Under the pieces are notes generated by a model. The model had not been told where the DNA came from, searched no databases, and saw only the letters and a list, made by a program, of their open reading frames with translations. DNA of 64,000 nucleotides from Calliopsis andreniformis. Taxonomy: Eukaryota > Arthropoda > Insecta > Hymenoptera > Andrenidae. The stretch lies in assembly GCF_051401765.1 (NCBI RefSeq), contig NW_027480438.1, positions 7,874,001 to 7,938,000 on the forward strand. Direction: 5' to 3'. The translations under genes and the position numbers were made by a program. Positions 13,001 through 25,521 of this stretch are shown in pieces; position 1 is the stretch's first letter, and each line of letters opens with the position of its first letter.

Positions 13001-15343
13001 CTCAATCCTCAATCTTCAATCCTCAATACTCAATCTTCAATCCTCAATCCTCAATCTTCAATCCTCAATACTCAGTCTTCAATCCTCAATCCTCAATCCT
13101 CAACCCTCATTCTTCAATCCTCAATCCTCAATCCTCAGACCTCAAACATCAATACTCAACCCTCAGTCCTCGTCCTCCATCCACAACCCTCAATCCTCAA
13201 CCCTGAACCATCAGTCCTCAATACTCAACCATCTATCCTCAATTCTCAATACTCAATAGTATATCCTGAATTCTCACGGTTCAATACTCAATCCACAATA
13301 TTCAATAATCGAACCTCAATCCTCAAACATCTATTCTCAACACTCAATCCCCAACACTCAGTCCTCTCTCTTCAATCCTCCATCCTCAACCGTCAATCCT
13401 CAAGCGTCAATCCTCAATCCTCAATCCTCAACCCTCAATCCTCAGTCCTCAAACCTCAATCCCGAATCCTCAATCCTGAATCCTCAATCTTCAGCACTCA
13501 GTGCTCAACAATAAGTTGTCGATAATCAATCCTCAATAGAATATCCTCACTTCAGAGCTTTCAATACGCAATGCTCAATCTGCAATCTTCAAATCTCTAT
13601 CCACAAACATCAGTTCTCATCACTCAACCCTCAACACTCAGTCCCCAATCCTCAATCTTCAATCCTCAATCCTCAATCCTCAATCCTCAATCCTCAATCC
13701 TCAATCTTCAACCCTCAATACTCAATCTTCAATCCTCAATCCTGGATCCTCAGTCCTCAATCTTCATACCTCAATCCTCAATCCTCAATCCTCAATCCTC
13801 ATTCTTCAATCCTCAATACCCAATCCTCAATCCTCAATCCTCAATCCTCAATCCTCAATTCTCAATACTCAATCCTCAGTCCTCAGTCCTCAAACCTCTA
13901 TCCTCAACCGTCAACCCTCATCGTCGATACTCAATCCTCAATCCTCAATCCTCAATCCTCAATCTTCAATCCTCAATACTCAATCTTCAATCCTCAATCC
14001 TCAATCTTCAATCCTCAATACTCAGTCTTCAATCCTCAATCCTCAATCCTCAACCCTCATTCTTCAATCCTCAATCCTCAATCCTCAGACCTCAAACATC
14101 AATACTCAACCCTCAGTCCTCGTCCTCCATCCACAACCCTCAATCCTCAACCCTGAACCATCAGTCCTCAATACTCAACCATCTATCCTCAATTCTCAAT
14201 ACTCAATAGTATATCCTGAATTCTCACGGTTCAATACTCAATCCACAATATTCAATAATCGAACCTCAATCCTCAAACATCTATTCTCAACACTCAATCC
14301 CCAACACTCAGTCCTCTCTCTTCAATCCTCCATCCTCAACCGTCAATCCTCAAGCGTCAATCCTCAATCCTCAATCCTCAACCCTCAATCCTCAGTCCTC
14401 AAACCTCAATCCCGAATCCTCAATCCTGAATCCACAATCTTCAGCCCGCAGTCCTCAACAATCAATTGTCAATCCCCAATCCTCAATAGAATATCCTCAA
14501 TCCTCAATCCTCAATCCTCAATCCTCAATCTTCAACCCTCAATACTCAATCTTGAATCCTCAATCCTGGATCCTCAATCCTCAATCTTCATACCTTAATC
14601 CTCAATCCTCAATCCTCAATCCTCATTCTTCAATCCTCAATACCCAATCGTCAATCTTCAATCCTCAATCCTCAATCCTCAATTCTCAGTCCTCAATCCT
14701 CAGTCCTCAGTCCTCAAACCTCAATCCTCAACCCTCAGCCCTCATCGTCAATCCTCAATCCTCAATCCTCAATCCTCAATCCTCAATCTTCAATCCTCAA
14801 TACTCAATCTTCAATCCTCAATCCTCAATCTTCAATCCTCAATACTCAGTCTTCAATCCTCAATCCTCAATCCTCAATCCTCATTCTTCAATCCTCAATC
14901 CTCAATCCTCAGACCTCAAACATCAATACTCAACCCTCAGTCCTCGTCCTCAATCCACAACCCTCAATCCTCAACCCTGAACCATCAATCCTCAATACTC
15001 AATCATCTATCCTCAATTCTCAATATTCAATAGAATATCCTGAATTCTCACGGTTCAATACTCAATCCACAATATTCAATAATCGAACCTCAATCCTCAA
15101 AATCTATTCTCAACACTCAAACCCCAACACTCAGTCCTCTCTCTTCAATCCTCCATCCTCAACCCTCAATCCTCAATCCTCAATCCTCAATCCTCAATCC
15201 TCAAGCCTCAATCCTCAGTCCTCAAACCACAATCCTGAATCCTCAATCCTGAATCATCAACCTCCAGCACTCAGTGCTCAACAATAAGTTATCGATCCTC
15301 AATCCTCAATAGAATATCCTCACTTCAGAGCTTTCAATACGCA
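10015..15343 (+). repeat. Higher-order repeat I, copy 2 (A-D-A-E-D)
   Basis: Modules: A 10015-10427, D 10428-12200, A 12201-12613, E 12614-13570, D 13571-15343. The length is exactly that of copy 1. The first D shares CAACGCTC and AACCTTC variants with the first D of copy 1, and the last D shares CCACAATCTTCAGCC with the last D of copy 1. This shows the repeating unit is the five-module block. Confidence 0.92.
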
Positions 15344-17942
15344 ATGCTCAATCTGCAATCTTCAAATCTCTATCCACAAACATCAATTCTCATCACTCAA
15401 CCCTCAACACTCAGTCCCCAATCCTCAATCTTCAATCCTCAAACCTCAATCCTCAATCCTCAATCCTTAATCTTCAATCATCAATATTCAATCTTCAATC
15501 CTCGATCCTCAATCCTCAATCCTCAATCCTCAATCCTCAATGTTCAGTCCTCAATACCCAATCATCAATCTTCAATCCTCAATCCTCAATCCTCAATACT
15601 CAATCCTCAATCCTCAATCCTCAATCCTCAGTCCTCAAACCACAATCCTGAATCCTCAATCCTGAAGCCTCAACCTCCAGCACTCAGTGCTCAACAATAA
15701 GTTGTCGATAATCAATCCTCAATAGAATATCCTCACTTCAGAGCTTTCAATACGCAATGCTCAATCTGCAATCTTCAAATCTCTATCCACAAACATCAGT
15801 TCTCATCACTCAACCCTCAACACTCAGTCCCCAATCCTCAATCTTCAATCCTCAATCCTCAATCCTCAATCCTCAATCCTCAATCCTCAATCTTCAACCC
15901 TCAATACTCAATCTTCAATCCTCAATCCTGGATCCTCAGTCCTCAATCTTCATACCTCAATCCTCAATCCTCAATCCTCAATCCTCATTCTTCAATCCTC
16001 AATACCCAATCCTCAATCCTCAATCCTCAATCCTCAATCCTCAATTCTCAATACTCAATCCTCAGTCCTCAGTCCTCAAACCTCTATCCTCAACCGTCAA
16101 CCCTCATCGTCGATACTCAATCCTCAATCCTCAATCCTCAATCCTCAATCTTCAATCCTCAATACTCAATCTTCAATCCTCAATCCTCAATCTTCAATCC
16201 TCAATACTCAGTCTTCAATCCTCAATCCTCAATCCTCAACCCTCATTCTTCAATCCTCAATCCTCAATCCTCAGACCTCAAACATCAATACTCAACCCTC
16301 AGTCCTCGTCCTCCATCCACAACCCTCAATCCTCAACCCTGAACCATCAGTCCTCAATACTCAACCATCTATCCTCAATTCTCAATACTCAATAGTATAT
16401 CCTGAATTCTCACGGTTCAATACTCAATCCACAATATTCAATAATCGAACCTCAATCCTCAAACATCTATTCTCAACACTCAATCCCCAACACTCAGTCC
16501 TCTCTCTTCAATCCTCCATCCTCAACCGTCAATCCTCAAGCGTCAATCCTCAATCCTCAATCCTCAACCCTCAATCCTCAGTCCTCAAACCTCAATCCCG
16601 AATCCTCAATCCTGAATCCTCAATCTTCAGCCCGCAGTCCTCAACAATCAATTGTCAATCCCCAATCCTCAATAGAATATCCTCAATCCTCAATCCTCAA
16701 TCCTCAATCCTCAATCTTCAACCCTCAATACTCAATCTTGAATCCTCAATCCTGGATCCTCAATCCTCAATCTTCATACCTTAATCCTCAATCCTCAATC
16801 CTCAATCCTCATTCTTCAATCCTCAATACCCAATCGTCAATCTTCAATCCTCAATCCTCAATCCTCAATTCTCAGTCCTCAATCCTCAGTCCTCAGTCCT
16901 CAAACCTCAATCCTCAACCCTCAGCCCTCATCGTCAATCCTCAATCCTCAATCCTCAATCCTCAATCCTCAATCTTCAATCCTCAATACTCAATCTTCAA
17001 TCCTCAATCCTCAATCTTCAATCCTCAATACTCAGTCTTCAATCCTCAATCCTCAATCCTCAATCCTCATTCTTCAATCCTCAATCCTCAATCCTCAGAC
17101 CTCAAACATCAATACTCAACCCTCAGTCCTCGTCCTCAATCCACAACCCTCAATCCTCAACCCTGAACCATCAATCCTCAATACTCAATCATCTATCCTC
17201 AATTCTCAATATTCAATAGAATATCCTGAATTCTCACGGTTCAATACTCAATCCACAATATTCAATAATCGAACCTCAATCCTCAAAATCTATTCTCAAC
17301 ACTCAAACCCCAACACTCAGTCCTCTCTCTTCAATCCTCCATTCTCAACCCTCAATCCTCAATCCTCAATCCTCAATCCTCAATCCTCAAGCCTCAATCC
17401 TCAGTCCTCAAACCACAATCCTGAATCCTCAATCCTGAATCATCAACCTCCAGCACTCAGTGCTCAACAATAAGTTATCGATCCTCAATCCTCAATAGAA
17501 TATCCTCACTTCAGAGCTTTCAATACGCAATGCTCAATCTGCAATCTTCAAATCTCTATCCACAAACATCAATTCTCATCACTCAACCCTCAACACTCAG
17601 TCCCCAATCCTCAATCTTCAATCCTCAAACCTCAATCCTCAATCCTCAATCCTTAATCTTCAATCATCAATATTCAATCTTCAATCCTCAATCCTCAATC
17701 CTCAATCCTCAATCCTCAATCCTCAATGTTCAGTCCTCAATACCCAATCATCAATCTTCAATCCTCAATCCTCAATCCTCAATACTCAATCCTCAATCCT
17801 CAATCCTCAATCCTCAGTCCTCAAACCACAATCCTGAATCCTCAATCCTGAAGCCTCAACCTCCAGCACTCAGTGCTCAACAATAAGTTGTCGATAATCA
17901 ATCCTCAATAGAATATCCTCACTTCAGAGCTTTCAATACGCA
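15344..17942 (+). repeat. Higher-order repeat I, partial copy 3 (A-D-A)
   Basis: Modules: A 15344-15756, D 15757-17529, A 17530-17942. The spacing is as in copies 1 and 2, but the D module lacks their CAACGCTC and AACCTTC variants. It also has private changes such as CTCGATCC near 15502 and CCATTCTCAACC near 17340. The following module has the CATCAATTCTC landmark variant instead of CATCAGTTCTC, so the periodic block stops here. Confidence 0.88.
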
Positions 17943-20546
17943 ATGCTCAATCTGCAATCTTCAAATCTCTATCCACAAACATCAATTCTCATCACTCAAC
18001 CCTCAACACTCAGTCCCCAATCCTCAATCTTCAATCCTCAATCCTCAATCCTCAATCCTCAATCCTCAATCCTCAATCTTCAACCCTCAATACTCAATCT
18101 TCAATCCTCAATCCTGGATCCTCAATCCTCAATCTTCATACCTTAATCCTCAATCCTCAATCCTCAATCCTCATTCTTCAATCCTCAATCCCCAATCCTC
18201 AATCTTCAATCCTCAATCCTCAATCCTCAATTCTCAGTCCTCAATCCTCAGTCCTCAGTCCTCAAACCTCAATCCTCAACCCTCAGCCCTCATCGTCAAT
18301 CCTAAATCCTCAATCCTCAATCCTCAATCCTCAATCTTCAATCCTCAATACTCAATCTTCAATCCTCAATCCACAATCTTCAATCCTCAATACTCAGTCT
18401 TCAATCCTCAATCCTCAATCCTCAATCCTCATTCTTCAATCCTCAATCCTCAATCCTCAGACCTCAAACATCAATACTCAACCCTCAGTCCTCGTCCTCA
18501 ATCCACAACCCTCAATCCTCAACCCTGAACCATCAATCCTCAATACTCAACCATCTATCCTCAATTCTCAATACTCAATAGAATATCCTGAATTCTCACG
18601 GTTCAATACTCAATCCACAATATTCAATAATCGAACCTCAATCCTCAAACATCTATTCTCAACACTCAATCCCCAACACTCAGTCCTCTCTCTTCAATCC
18701 TCCATCCTCAACCGTCAATCCTCAAGCGTCAATCCTCAATCCTCAATCCTCAACCCTCAATCCTCAGTCCCCAAACCTCAATCCCGAATCCTCAATCCTG
18801 AATCCTCAATCTTCAGCCCGCAGTCCTCAACAATCAATTGTCAATCCCCAATCCTCAATAGAATATCCTCAATCCTCAATCCTCAATCCTCAATCCTCAA
18901 TCTTCAACCCTCAATACTCAATCTTGAATCCTCAACCCTGGATCCTCAATCCTCAATATTCATACCTTAATCCTCAATCCTCAATCCTCAATCCTCAATC
19001 CTCATTCTTCAATCCTCAATACCCAATCCTCAATCTTCAATCCTCAATCCTCAATCCTCAATTCTCAGTCCTCAATCCTCAGTCCTCAGTCCTCAAACCT
19101 CAATCCTCAACCCTCAGCCCTCATCGTCAATCCTCAATCCTCAATCCTCAATCCTCAATCCTCAATCTTCAATCCTCAATACTCAATCTTCAATCCTCAA
19201 TCCTCAATCTTCAATCCTCAATACTCAGTCTTCAATCCTCAATCCTCAATCCTCAATCCTCATTCTTCAATCCTCAATCCTCAATCCTCAGACCTCAAAC
19301 ATCAATACTCAACCCTCAGTCCTCGTCTTCAATCCACAACCCTCAATCCTCAACCCTGAACCATCAATCCTCAATACTCAACCATCTATCCTCAATTCTC
19401 AATACTCAATAGAATATCCTGAATTCTCACGGTTCAATACTCAATCCACAATAATCAATAATCGAACCTCAATCCTCAAACATCTATTCTCAACACTCAA
19501 TCCCCAACACTCAGTCCTCTCTCTTCAATCCTCCATCCTCAACCGTCAATCCTCAAGCGTCAATCCTCAATCCTCAATCCTCAACCCTCAATCCTCAGTC
19601 CTCAAACCTCAATCCCGAATCCTCAATCCTGAATCCTCAATCTTCAGCCCGCAGTCCTCAACAATCAATTGTCAATCCCCAATCCTCAATAGAATATACT
19701 CAACCCTCAATCCTCAATCCTCAATCCTCAATCTTCAACCCTCAATACTCAATCTTGAATCCTCAATCCTGGATCCTCAATCCTCAATCTTCATACCTTA
19801 ATCCTCAATCCTCAATCCTCAATCCTCATTCTTCAATCCTCAATACCCAATCCTCAATCTTCAATCCTCAATCCTCAATTCTCAATCCTCAGTCCTCAAT
19901 CCTCAGTCCTCAGTCCTCAAACCTCAATCCTCAACCCTCAGCCCTCATCGTCAATCCTCAATCATCAATCCTCAATCCTCAATCCTCAATCTTCATTCCT
20001 CAATACTCAATCTTCAATCCTCAATCCTCAATCTTCAATCCTCAATACTCAGTCTTCAATCCTCAATCCTCAATCCTCAATCCTCATTCTTCAATCCTCA
20101 ATCCTCAATCCTCAGACCTCAAACATCAATACTCAACCCTCAGTCCTCGTCCTCAATCCACAACCCTCAATCCTCAACCCTGAACCATCAATCCTCAATA
20201 CTCAATCATCTATCCTCAATTCTCAATATTCAATAGAATATCCTGAATTATCACGGTTCAATACTCAATCCACAATATTCAATAATCGAACCTCAATCCT
20301 CAAAATCTATTCTCAACACTCAAACCCCAACACTCAGTCCTCTCTCTTCAATCCTCCATCCTCAACCCTCAATCCTCAATCCTCAATCCTCAATCCTCAA
20401 TCCTCAAGCCTCAATCCTCAGTCCTCAAACCACAATCCTGAATCCTCAATCCTGAATCATCAACCTCCAGCACTGAGTGCTCAACAATAAGTTATCGATC
20501 CTCAATCCTCAATAGAATATCCTCACTTCAGAGCTTTCAATACGCA
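17943..20546 (+). repeat. Three-round expansion of module D, 2,604 bp
   Basis: The module equals D (1,773) plus one more 831-bp round. Its rounds are marked by CCTGG at about 18113, 18937 and 19768, with round ends CAGCCCGCAGTCCTC near 18815 and 19645, and the dyad at 20469. It carries seven six-base monomers (three CATCGTC, three CTCGTCC-type, one CAAAATC), so its length returns to an exact multiple of seven (372 x 7). It sits where higher-order repeat I would predict module E. Confidence 0.9.
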
Positions 20547-22251
20547 ATGCTCAATCTGCAATCTTCAAATCTCTATCCACAAACATCAATTCTCATCACT
20601 CAACCCTCAACACTCAGTCCCCAATCCTCAATCTTCAATCCTCAATCCTCAATCCTCAATCCTCAATCCTCAATCCTCAATCTTCAACCCTCAATACTCA
20701 ATCTTCAATCCTCAATCCTGGATCCTCAATCCTCAATCTTCATACCTTAATTCTCAATCCTCAATCCTCAATCCTCATTCTTCAATCCTCAATCCCCAAT
20801 CCTCAATCTTCAATCCTCAATCCTCAATCCTCAATTCTCAGTCCTCAATCCTCAGTCCTCAGTCCTCAAACCTCAATCCTCAACCCTCAGCCCTCATCGT
20901 CAATCCTCAATCCTCAATCCTCAATCCTCAATCCTCAATCTTCAATCCTCAATACTCAATCTTCAATCCTCAATCCTCAATCTTCAATCCTCAATACTCA
21001 GTCTTCAATCCTCAATCCTCAATCCTCAATCCTCATTCTTCAATCCTCAATCCTCAATCCTCAGACCTCAAACATCAATACTCAACCCTCAGTCCTCGTC
21101 CTCAATCCACAACCCTCAATCCTCAACCCTGAACCATCAATCCTCAATACTCAACCATCTATCCTCAATTCTCAATAGTCAATAGAATATCCTGAATTCT
21201 CACGGTTCAATACTCAATCCACAATATTCAATAATCGAACCTCAATCCTCAAACATCTATTCTCAACACTCAATCCTCAACACTCAGTCCTCTCTCTTCA
21301 ATCCTCCATCCTCAACCCTCAATACTCAAGCGTCAATCCTCAATCCTCAATCCTCAACCCTCAATCCTCAGTCCTGAAACCTCAATCCCGAATCCTCAAT
21401 CCAGAATCCTCAATCTTCAGCCCGCAGTCCTCAACAATCAATTGTCAATTCCCAATCCTCAATAGAATATCCTCAATTCACAGTTTTCAATACTCTATCC
21501 CCATTCTTCAATCTTCAAATCTCAATCCACGATAATCAATCCCCATCACTCAACCCTCAACACTCAGACCTCAATCTTCAATCCTCAATCCTCAATCCTC
21601 AATCTTCAATCCTCAATACCCAATCTTCAATCCTCAATCCTCAATTCTCAATCCTCAATACTCAAACCTCAATCGTCAATCCTCAATTCCCAATCCTCAA
21701 TCTTCAATCGTCAACCCTCAATCCTGAATCCTCAATCCTCAACCTTCAATCCTCAATACTCAATCTTCAATCCTCGATCCTCAATCCTCAATCCTCAACC
21801 CTCAATCCTCAATCCTCAATCTTCAATCCTCAATAGTCAATTCTCAATTCTCATTCCTCAAACTTCAGTCCTCAGTCCTCAATCCTCAGACCTCAAACAT
21901 CAATACTCAGCCCTCTGTCCTCGTCCTCAATCCACAACACTCAATCCTCAATCCTCAATCTTCAATCATCAATATTCAATCTTCAATCCTCAATCCTCAA
22001 TCCTCAATCCTCAATCCTCAATCCTCAATGTTCAATCCTCAATACCCAATCATCAATCTTCAATCCTCAATCCTCAATCCTCAATCCTCAATCCTCAATC
22101 CTCAATCCTCAATCCTCAATCCTCAGTCCTCAAACCACAATCCTGAATCCTCAATCCTGAAGCCTCAACCTCCAGCACTCAGTGCTCAACAATAAGTTGT
22201 CGATCCTCAATCCTCAATAGAATATCCTCACTTCAGAGCTTTCAATAATCA
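20547..22251 (+). repeat. Module of 1,705 bp: one D-like round followed by an older divergent round
   Basis: From 20547 to about 21.43 kb it follows a normal round and ends in CAGCCCGCAGTCC and CAATCAATTGTC. From about 21.47 to 22.1 kb the monomers are more divergent (TTTTCAATACTCTATCC, CCACGATAATC, AATAGTCAATTC), resembling the left edge near 1.3-2.1 kb. It ends with the usual dyad at 22174-22186 and the landmark. A shortened relative lies at 62651-63984. Confidence 0.82.
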
Positions 22252-25200
22252 ATGCTCAATCTGCAATCTTCAAATCTCTATCCACAAACATCAATTCTCA
22301 TCACTCAACCCTCAGCACTCAGTCCCCAGTCCTCAGTCCTCAGTCCTCAAACCTCAATCCTCAAACCTCTATCCTCAATCCTCAATCCTCAATCTTCAAC
22401 CCTCAATGCTCAATCCTCAATCGTCAACCTTCAATCCTCAATACTCAATCTTCAATATGCAATCCTCAATGCTCAATCCTCAATCCTCATTCTTCAATCC
22501 TCAATATCCAATCCTCAATCTTCAATCCTCAATCCTCAATCCTCAATCCTCGATCCTCAATTTTCAATCCTTAGTCCCAAATCCTCAATCTTAAATCCTC
22601 AATCCTCAACCCTCAATCTTCAATCCTCAATACTCAATCTTCAATCCTCAATCCTCAATGCCCAATCCGCAATCCTCAATCCTCAATACTCATTTTTCAA
22701 TCCTCAATACCCAATCCTCAATCTTCAATCCTCAATCCTCAATCCTCGATTCTCAATCCTCAATCCTCAATCCTCAGACCTCAAACATCAATACTCAACC
22801 CTCAGTTCTCGTGCTCAATCCACAACCCTCAATCCTCAACCCTCAACCATCAATCCTCAATACTCATCCATCTATCCTCAATTCACAATACTCAATAGAA
22901 TATCCTGAATTCTCATGGTTCAATACTCAATCCACAATATTCAATAATCAAACCTCAATCCTCAAACATCTATTCTCAACACACAATCCCCAACACTCAG
23001 TCCTCTATCTTCAATCCTCCATCCGCAACCCTCAATCCTCAAGCGTCAGTCCTCAACCCTCAATCCTCAACCCTCAATACTCAGTCCTCAATCTTCAATC
23101 CTCAATACTCAATCTTCAATACTCAATCCTCAATCCTCAATCCTCAATCCTCAATCCTCAATCCTCAATCCTCAATCCTCAATGTTCAATCCTCATTACC
23201 CAATCATCAATCTTCAATCCTCAATCCTCAATCCTCAATCCTCAATCCTCAATCCTCAATCCTCAATCCTCAATCCTCAATGTTCAGTCCTCAATACCCA
23301 ATCATCAATCTTCAATCCTCAATCCTCAATCCTCAATACTCAATCCTCAATCCTCAATCCTCAGTCCTCAAACCACAATCCTGAATCCTCAATCCTGAAT
23401 CCTCAACCTCCAGCACTCAGTGCTCAACAATAAGTTGTCGATCCTCAACCCTCGATAGAATATCCTCACTTCAGAGCTTTCAATACGCAATGCTCAATCT
23501 GCAATCTTCAAATCTCTATCCACAAACATCAATTCTCATCACTCAACCCTCAACACTCAGTCCCCAGTCCTCAGTCCTCAGTCCACAACCTCAATCCTCA
23601 AACCTCTATCATCAATCCTCAATCCTCAATCTTCAACCCTCAATGCTCAATCCTCAATCGTCAACCTTCAATACTCAATACTCAATCTTCAATATGCAAT
23701 CCTCAATGCTCAATCCTCAATCCTCATTCTTCAATCCTCAATACCCAATCCTCAATCTTCAATCCTCAATCCTCAATCCTCGATTCTCAATCCTCAATCC
23801 TCAATCCTCAGACCTCAAACATCAATACTCAACCCCCAGTTCTCGTCCTCAATCCACAACCCTCAATCCTCAACCCTCAACCATCAATCCTCAATACTCA
23901 TCCATCTATCCTCAATTCACAATACTCAATAGAATATCCTGAATTCTCATGGTTCAATACTCAATCCACAATATTCAATAATCAAACCTCAATCCTCAAA
24001 CATCTATTCTCAACACACAATCCCCAACACTCAGTCCTCTATCTTCAATCCTCCATCCGCAACCCTCAATCCTCAAGCGTCAGTCCTCAACCCTCAATCC
24101 TCAACCCTCAATACTCAGTCCTCAATCTTCAATCCTCAATACTCAATCTTCAATACTCGATCCTCAATCCTCAATCCTCAATCCTCATTCTTCAATCCTC
24201 AATACCGAATCCTCAATCTTCAATCCTCAATCCTCAATCCCCAGTTCTCAATCCTCAATACCCAATCATCAATCTTCAATCCTCAATCCTCAATCCTCAA
24301 TCCTCAATCCTCAGACCTCAAACATCAATACTCAGCCCTCTGTCCTCGTCCTCAATCCACAACACTCAATCCTCAATCCTCAATCTTCAATCATCAATAT
24401 TCAATCTTCAATCCTCAATCCTCAATCCTCAATCCTCAATCCTCAATCCTCAATCCTCAATCCTCAATGTTCAATCCTCATTACCCAATCATCAATCTTC
24501 AATCCTCAATCCTCAATCCTCAATCCTCAATCCTCAATCCTCAATCCTCAATCCTCAATGTTCAGTCCTCAATACCCAATTATCAATCTTCAATCCTCAA
24601 TCCTCAATCCTCAATACTCAATCCTCAATCCTCAATCCTCAATCCTCAGTCCTCAAACCACAATCCTGAATCCTCAATCCTGAATCCTCAACCTCCAGCA
24701 CTCAGTGCTCAACAATAAGTTGTCGATCCTCAACCCTCGATAGAATATCCTCACTTCAGAGCTTTCAATACGCAATGCTCAATCTGCAATCTTCAAATCT
24801 CTATCCACAAACATCAATTCTCATCACTCAACCCTCAACACTCAGTCCCCAGTCCTCAGTCCTCAGTCCTCAAACCTCAATCCTCAAACCTCTATCATCA
24901 ATCCTCAATCCTCAATCTTCAACCCTCAATGCTCAATCCTCAATCGTCAACCTTCAATCCTCAATACTCAATCTTCAATATGCAATCCTCAATGCTCAGT
25001 CCTCAATCCTCATTCTTCAATCCTCAATACCCAATCCTCAATCTTCAATCCTCAATCCTCAATCCTCAATCCTCAATCCTCAATCCTCAGACCTCAAACA
25101 TCAATACTCAACCCTCAGTCCTCGTTCTCAATCCACAACCCTCAATTCTCAACCCTGAACCATCAATCCTCAATACTCAATCATCTATCCTCAATTCTCA

Positions 25201-25521
25201 ATATTCAATAGAATATCCTGAATTCTCACGGTTCAATACTCAATCCACAATATTCAATAATCGAACCTCAATCCTCAAAATCTATTCTCAACACTCAATC
25301 CCCAACACTCAGTCCTCTCTCTTCAATCCTCCATCCTCAACCCTCAATCCTCAATCCTCAATCCTCAATCCTCAATCCTCAAGCCTCAATCCTCAGTCCT
25401 CAAACCACAATCCTGAATCCTCAATCCTGAATCATCAACCTCCAGCACTCAGTGCTCAACAATAAGTTATCGATCCTCAATCCTCGATAGAATATCCTCA
25501 CTTCAGAGCTTTCAATACGCA
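22252..25521 (+). repeat. Older-family modules of 1,238, 1,285 and 747 bp
   Basis: Landmarks are at 22252, 23490, 24775 and 25522. The three modules share CAATGCTCAATCC with CAATCGTCAACCTTC and TATGCAATCC, a combination not seen in the D, B or C modules. The first two also share CTCATGGTTCAATAC (22913 and 23948) where later modules have CTCACGG. The third switches to the CTCACGGTTC/CAAAATC type near 25.2 kb, so the transition to the homogenised family is inside it. No gene is present. Confidence 0.82.

Larger units (their letters stand above)
3320..17942 (+). repeat. Higher-order repeat I, 5,329-bp period, about 2.7 copies
   Basis: Landmark ATGs at 4686, 5099, 6872, 7285 and 8242 recur at 10015, 10428, 12201, 12614 and 13571, then at 15344, 15757 and 17530. 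All are shifted by exactly 5,329 bp. The module order is A(413)-D(1773)-A(413)-E(957)-D(1773). Private variants repeat with the same period: AACCTTCAATCC in the D modules at about 5530 and 10859, CAACGCTC at about 5909 and 11238, and CCACAATCTTCAGCCCG at about 9103 and 14432. Each full copy also contains an inner 2,186-bp A+D period. Similarity begins near 3.3 kb inside an earlier partial copy. It ends at 17942, where the expected E module is replaced by a longer one. Confidence 0.93.

Noticed and set aside
4686..15343. Dispersed segmental duplication of genes
   Set aside because: The 5,329-bp copies contain only satellite modules; the duplication is internal to the array.
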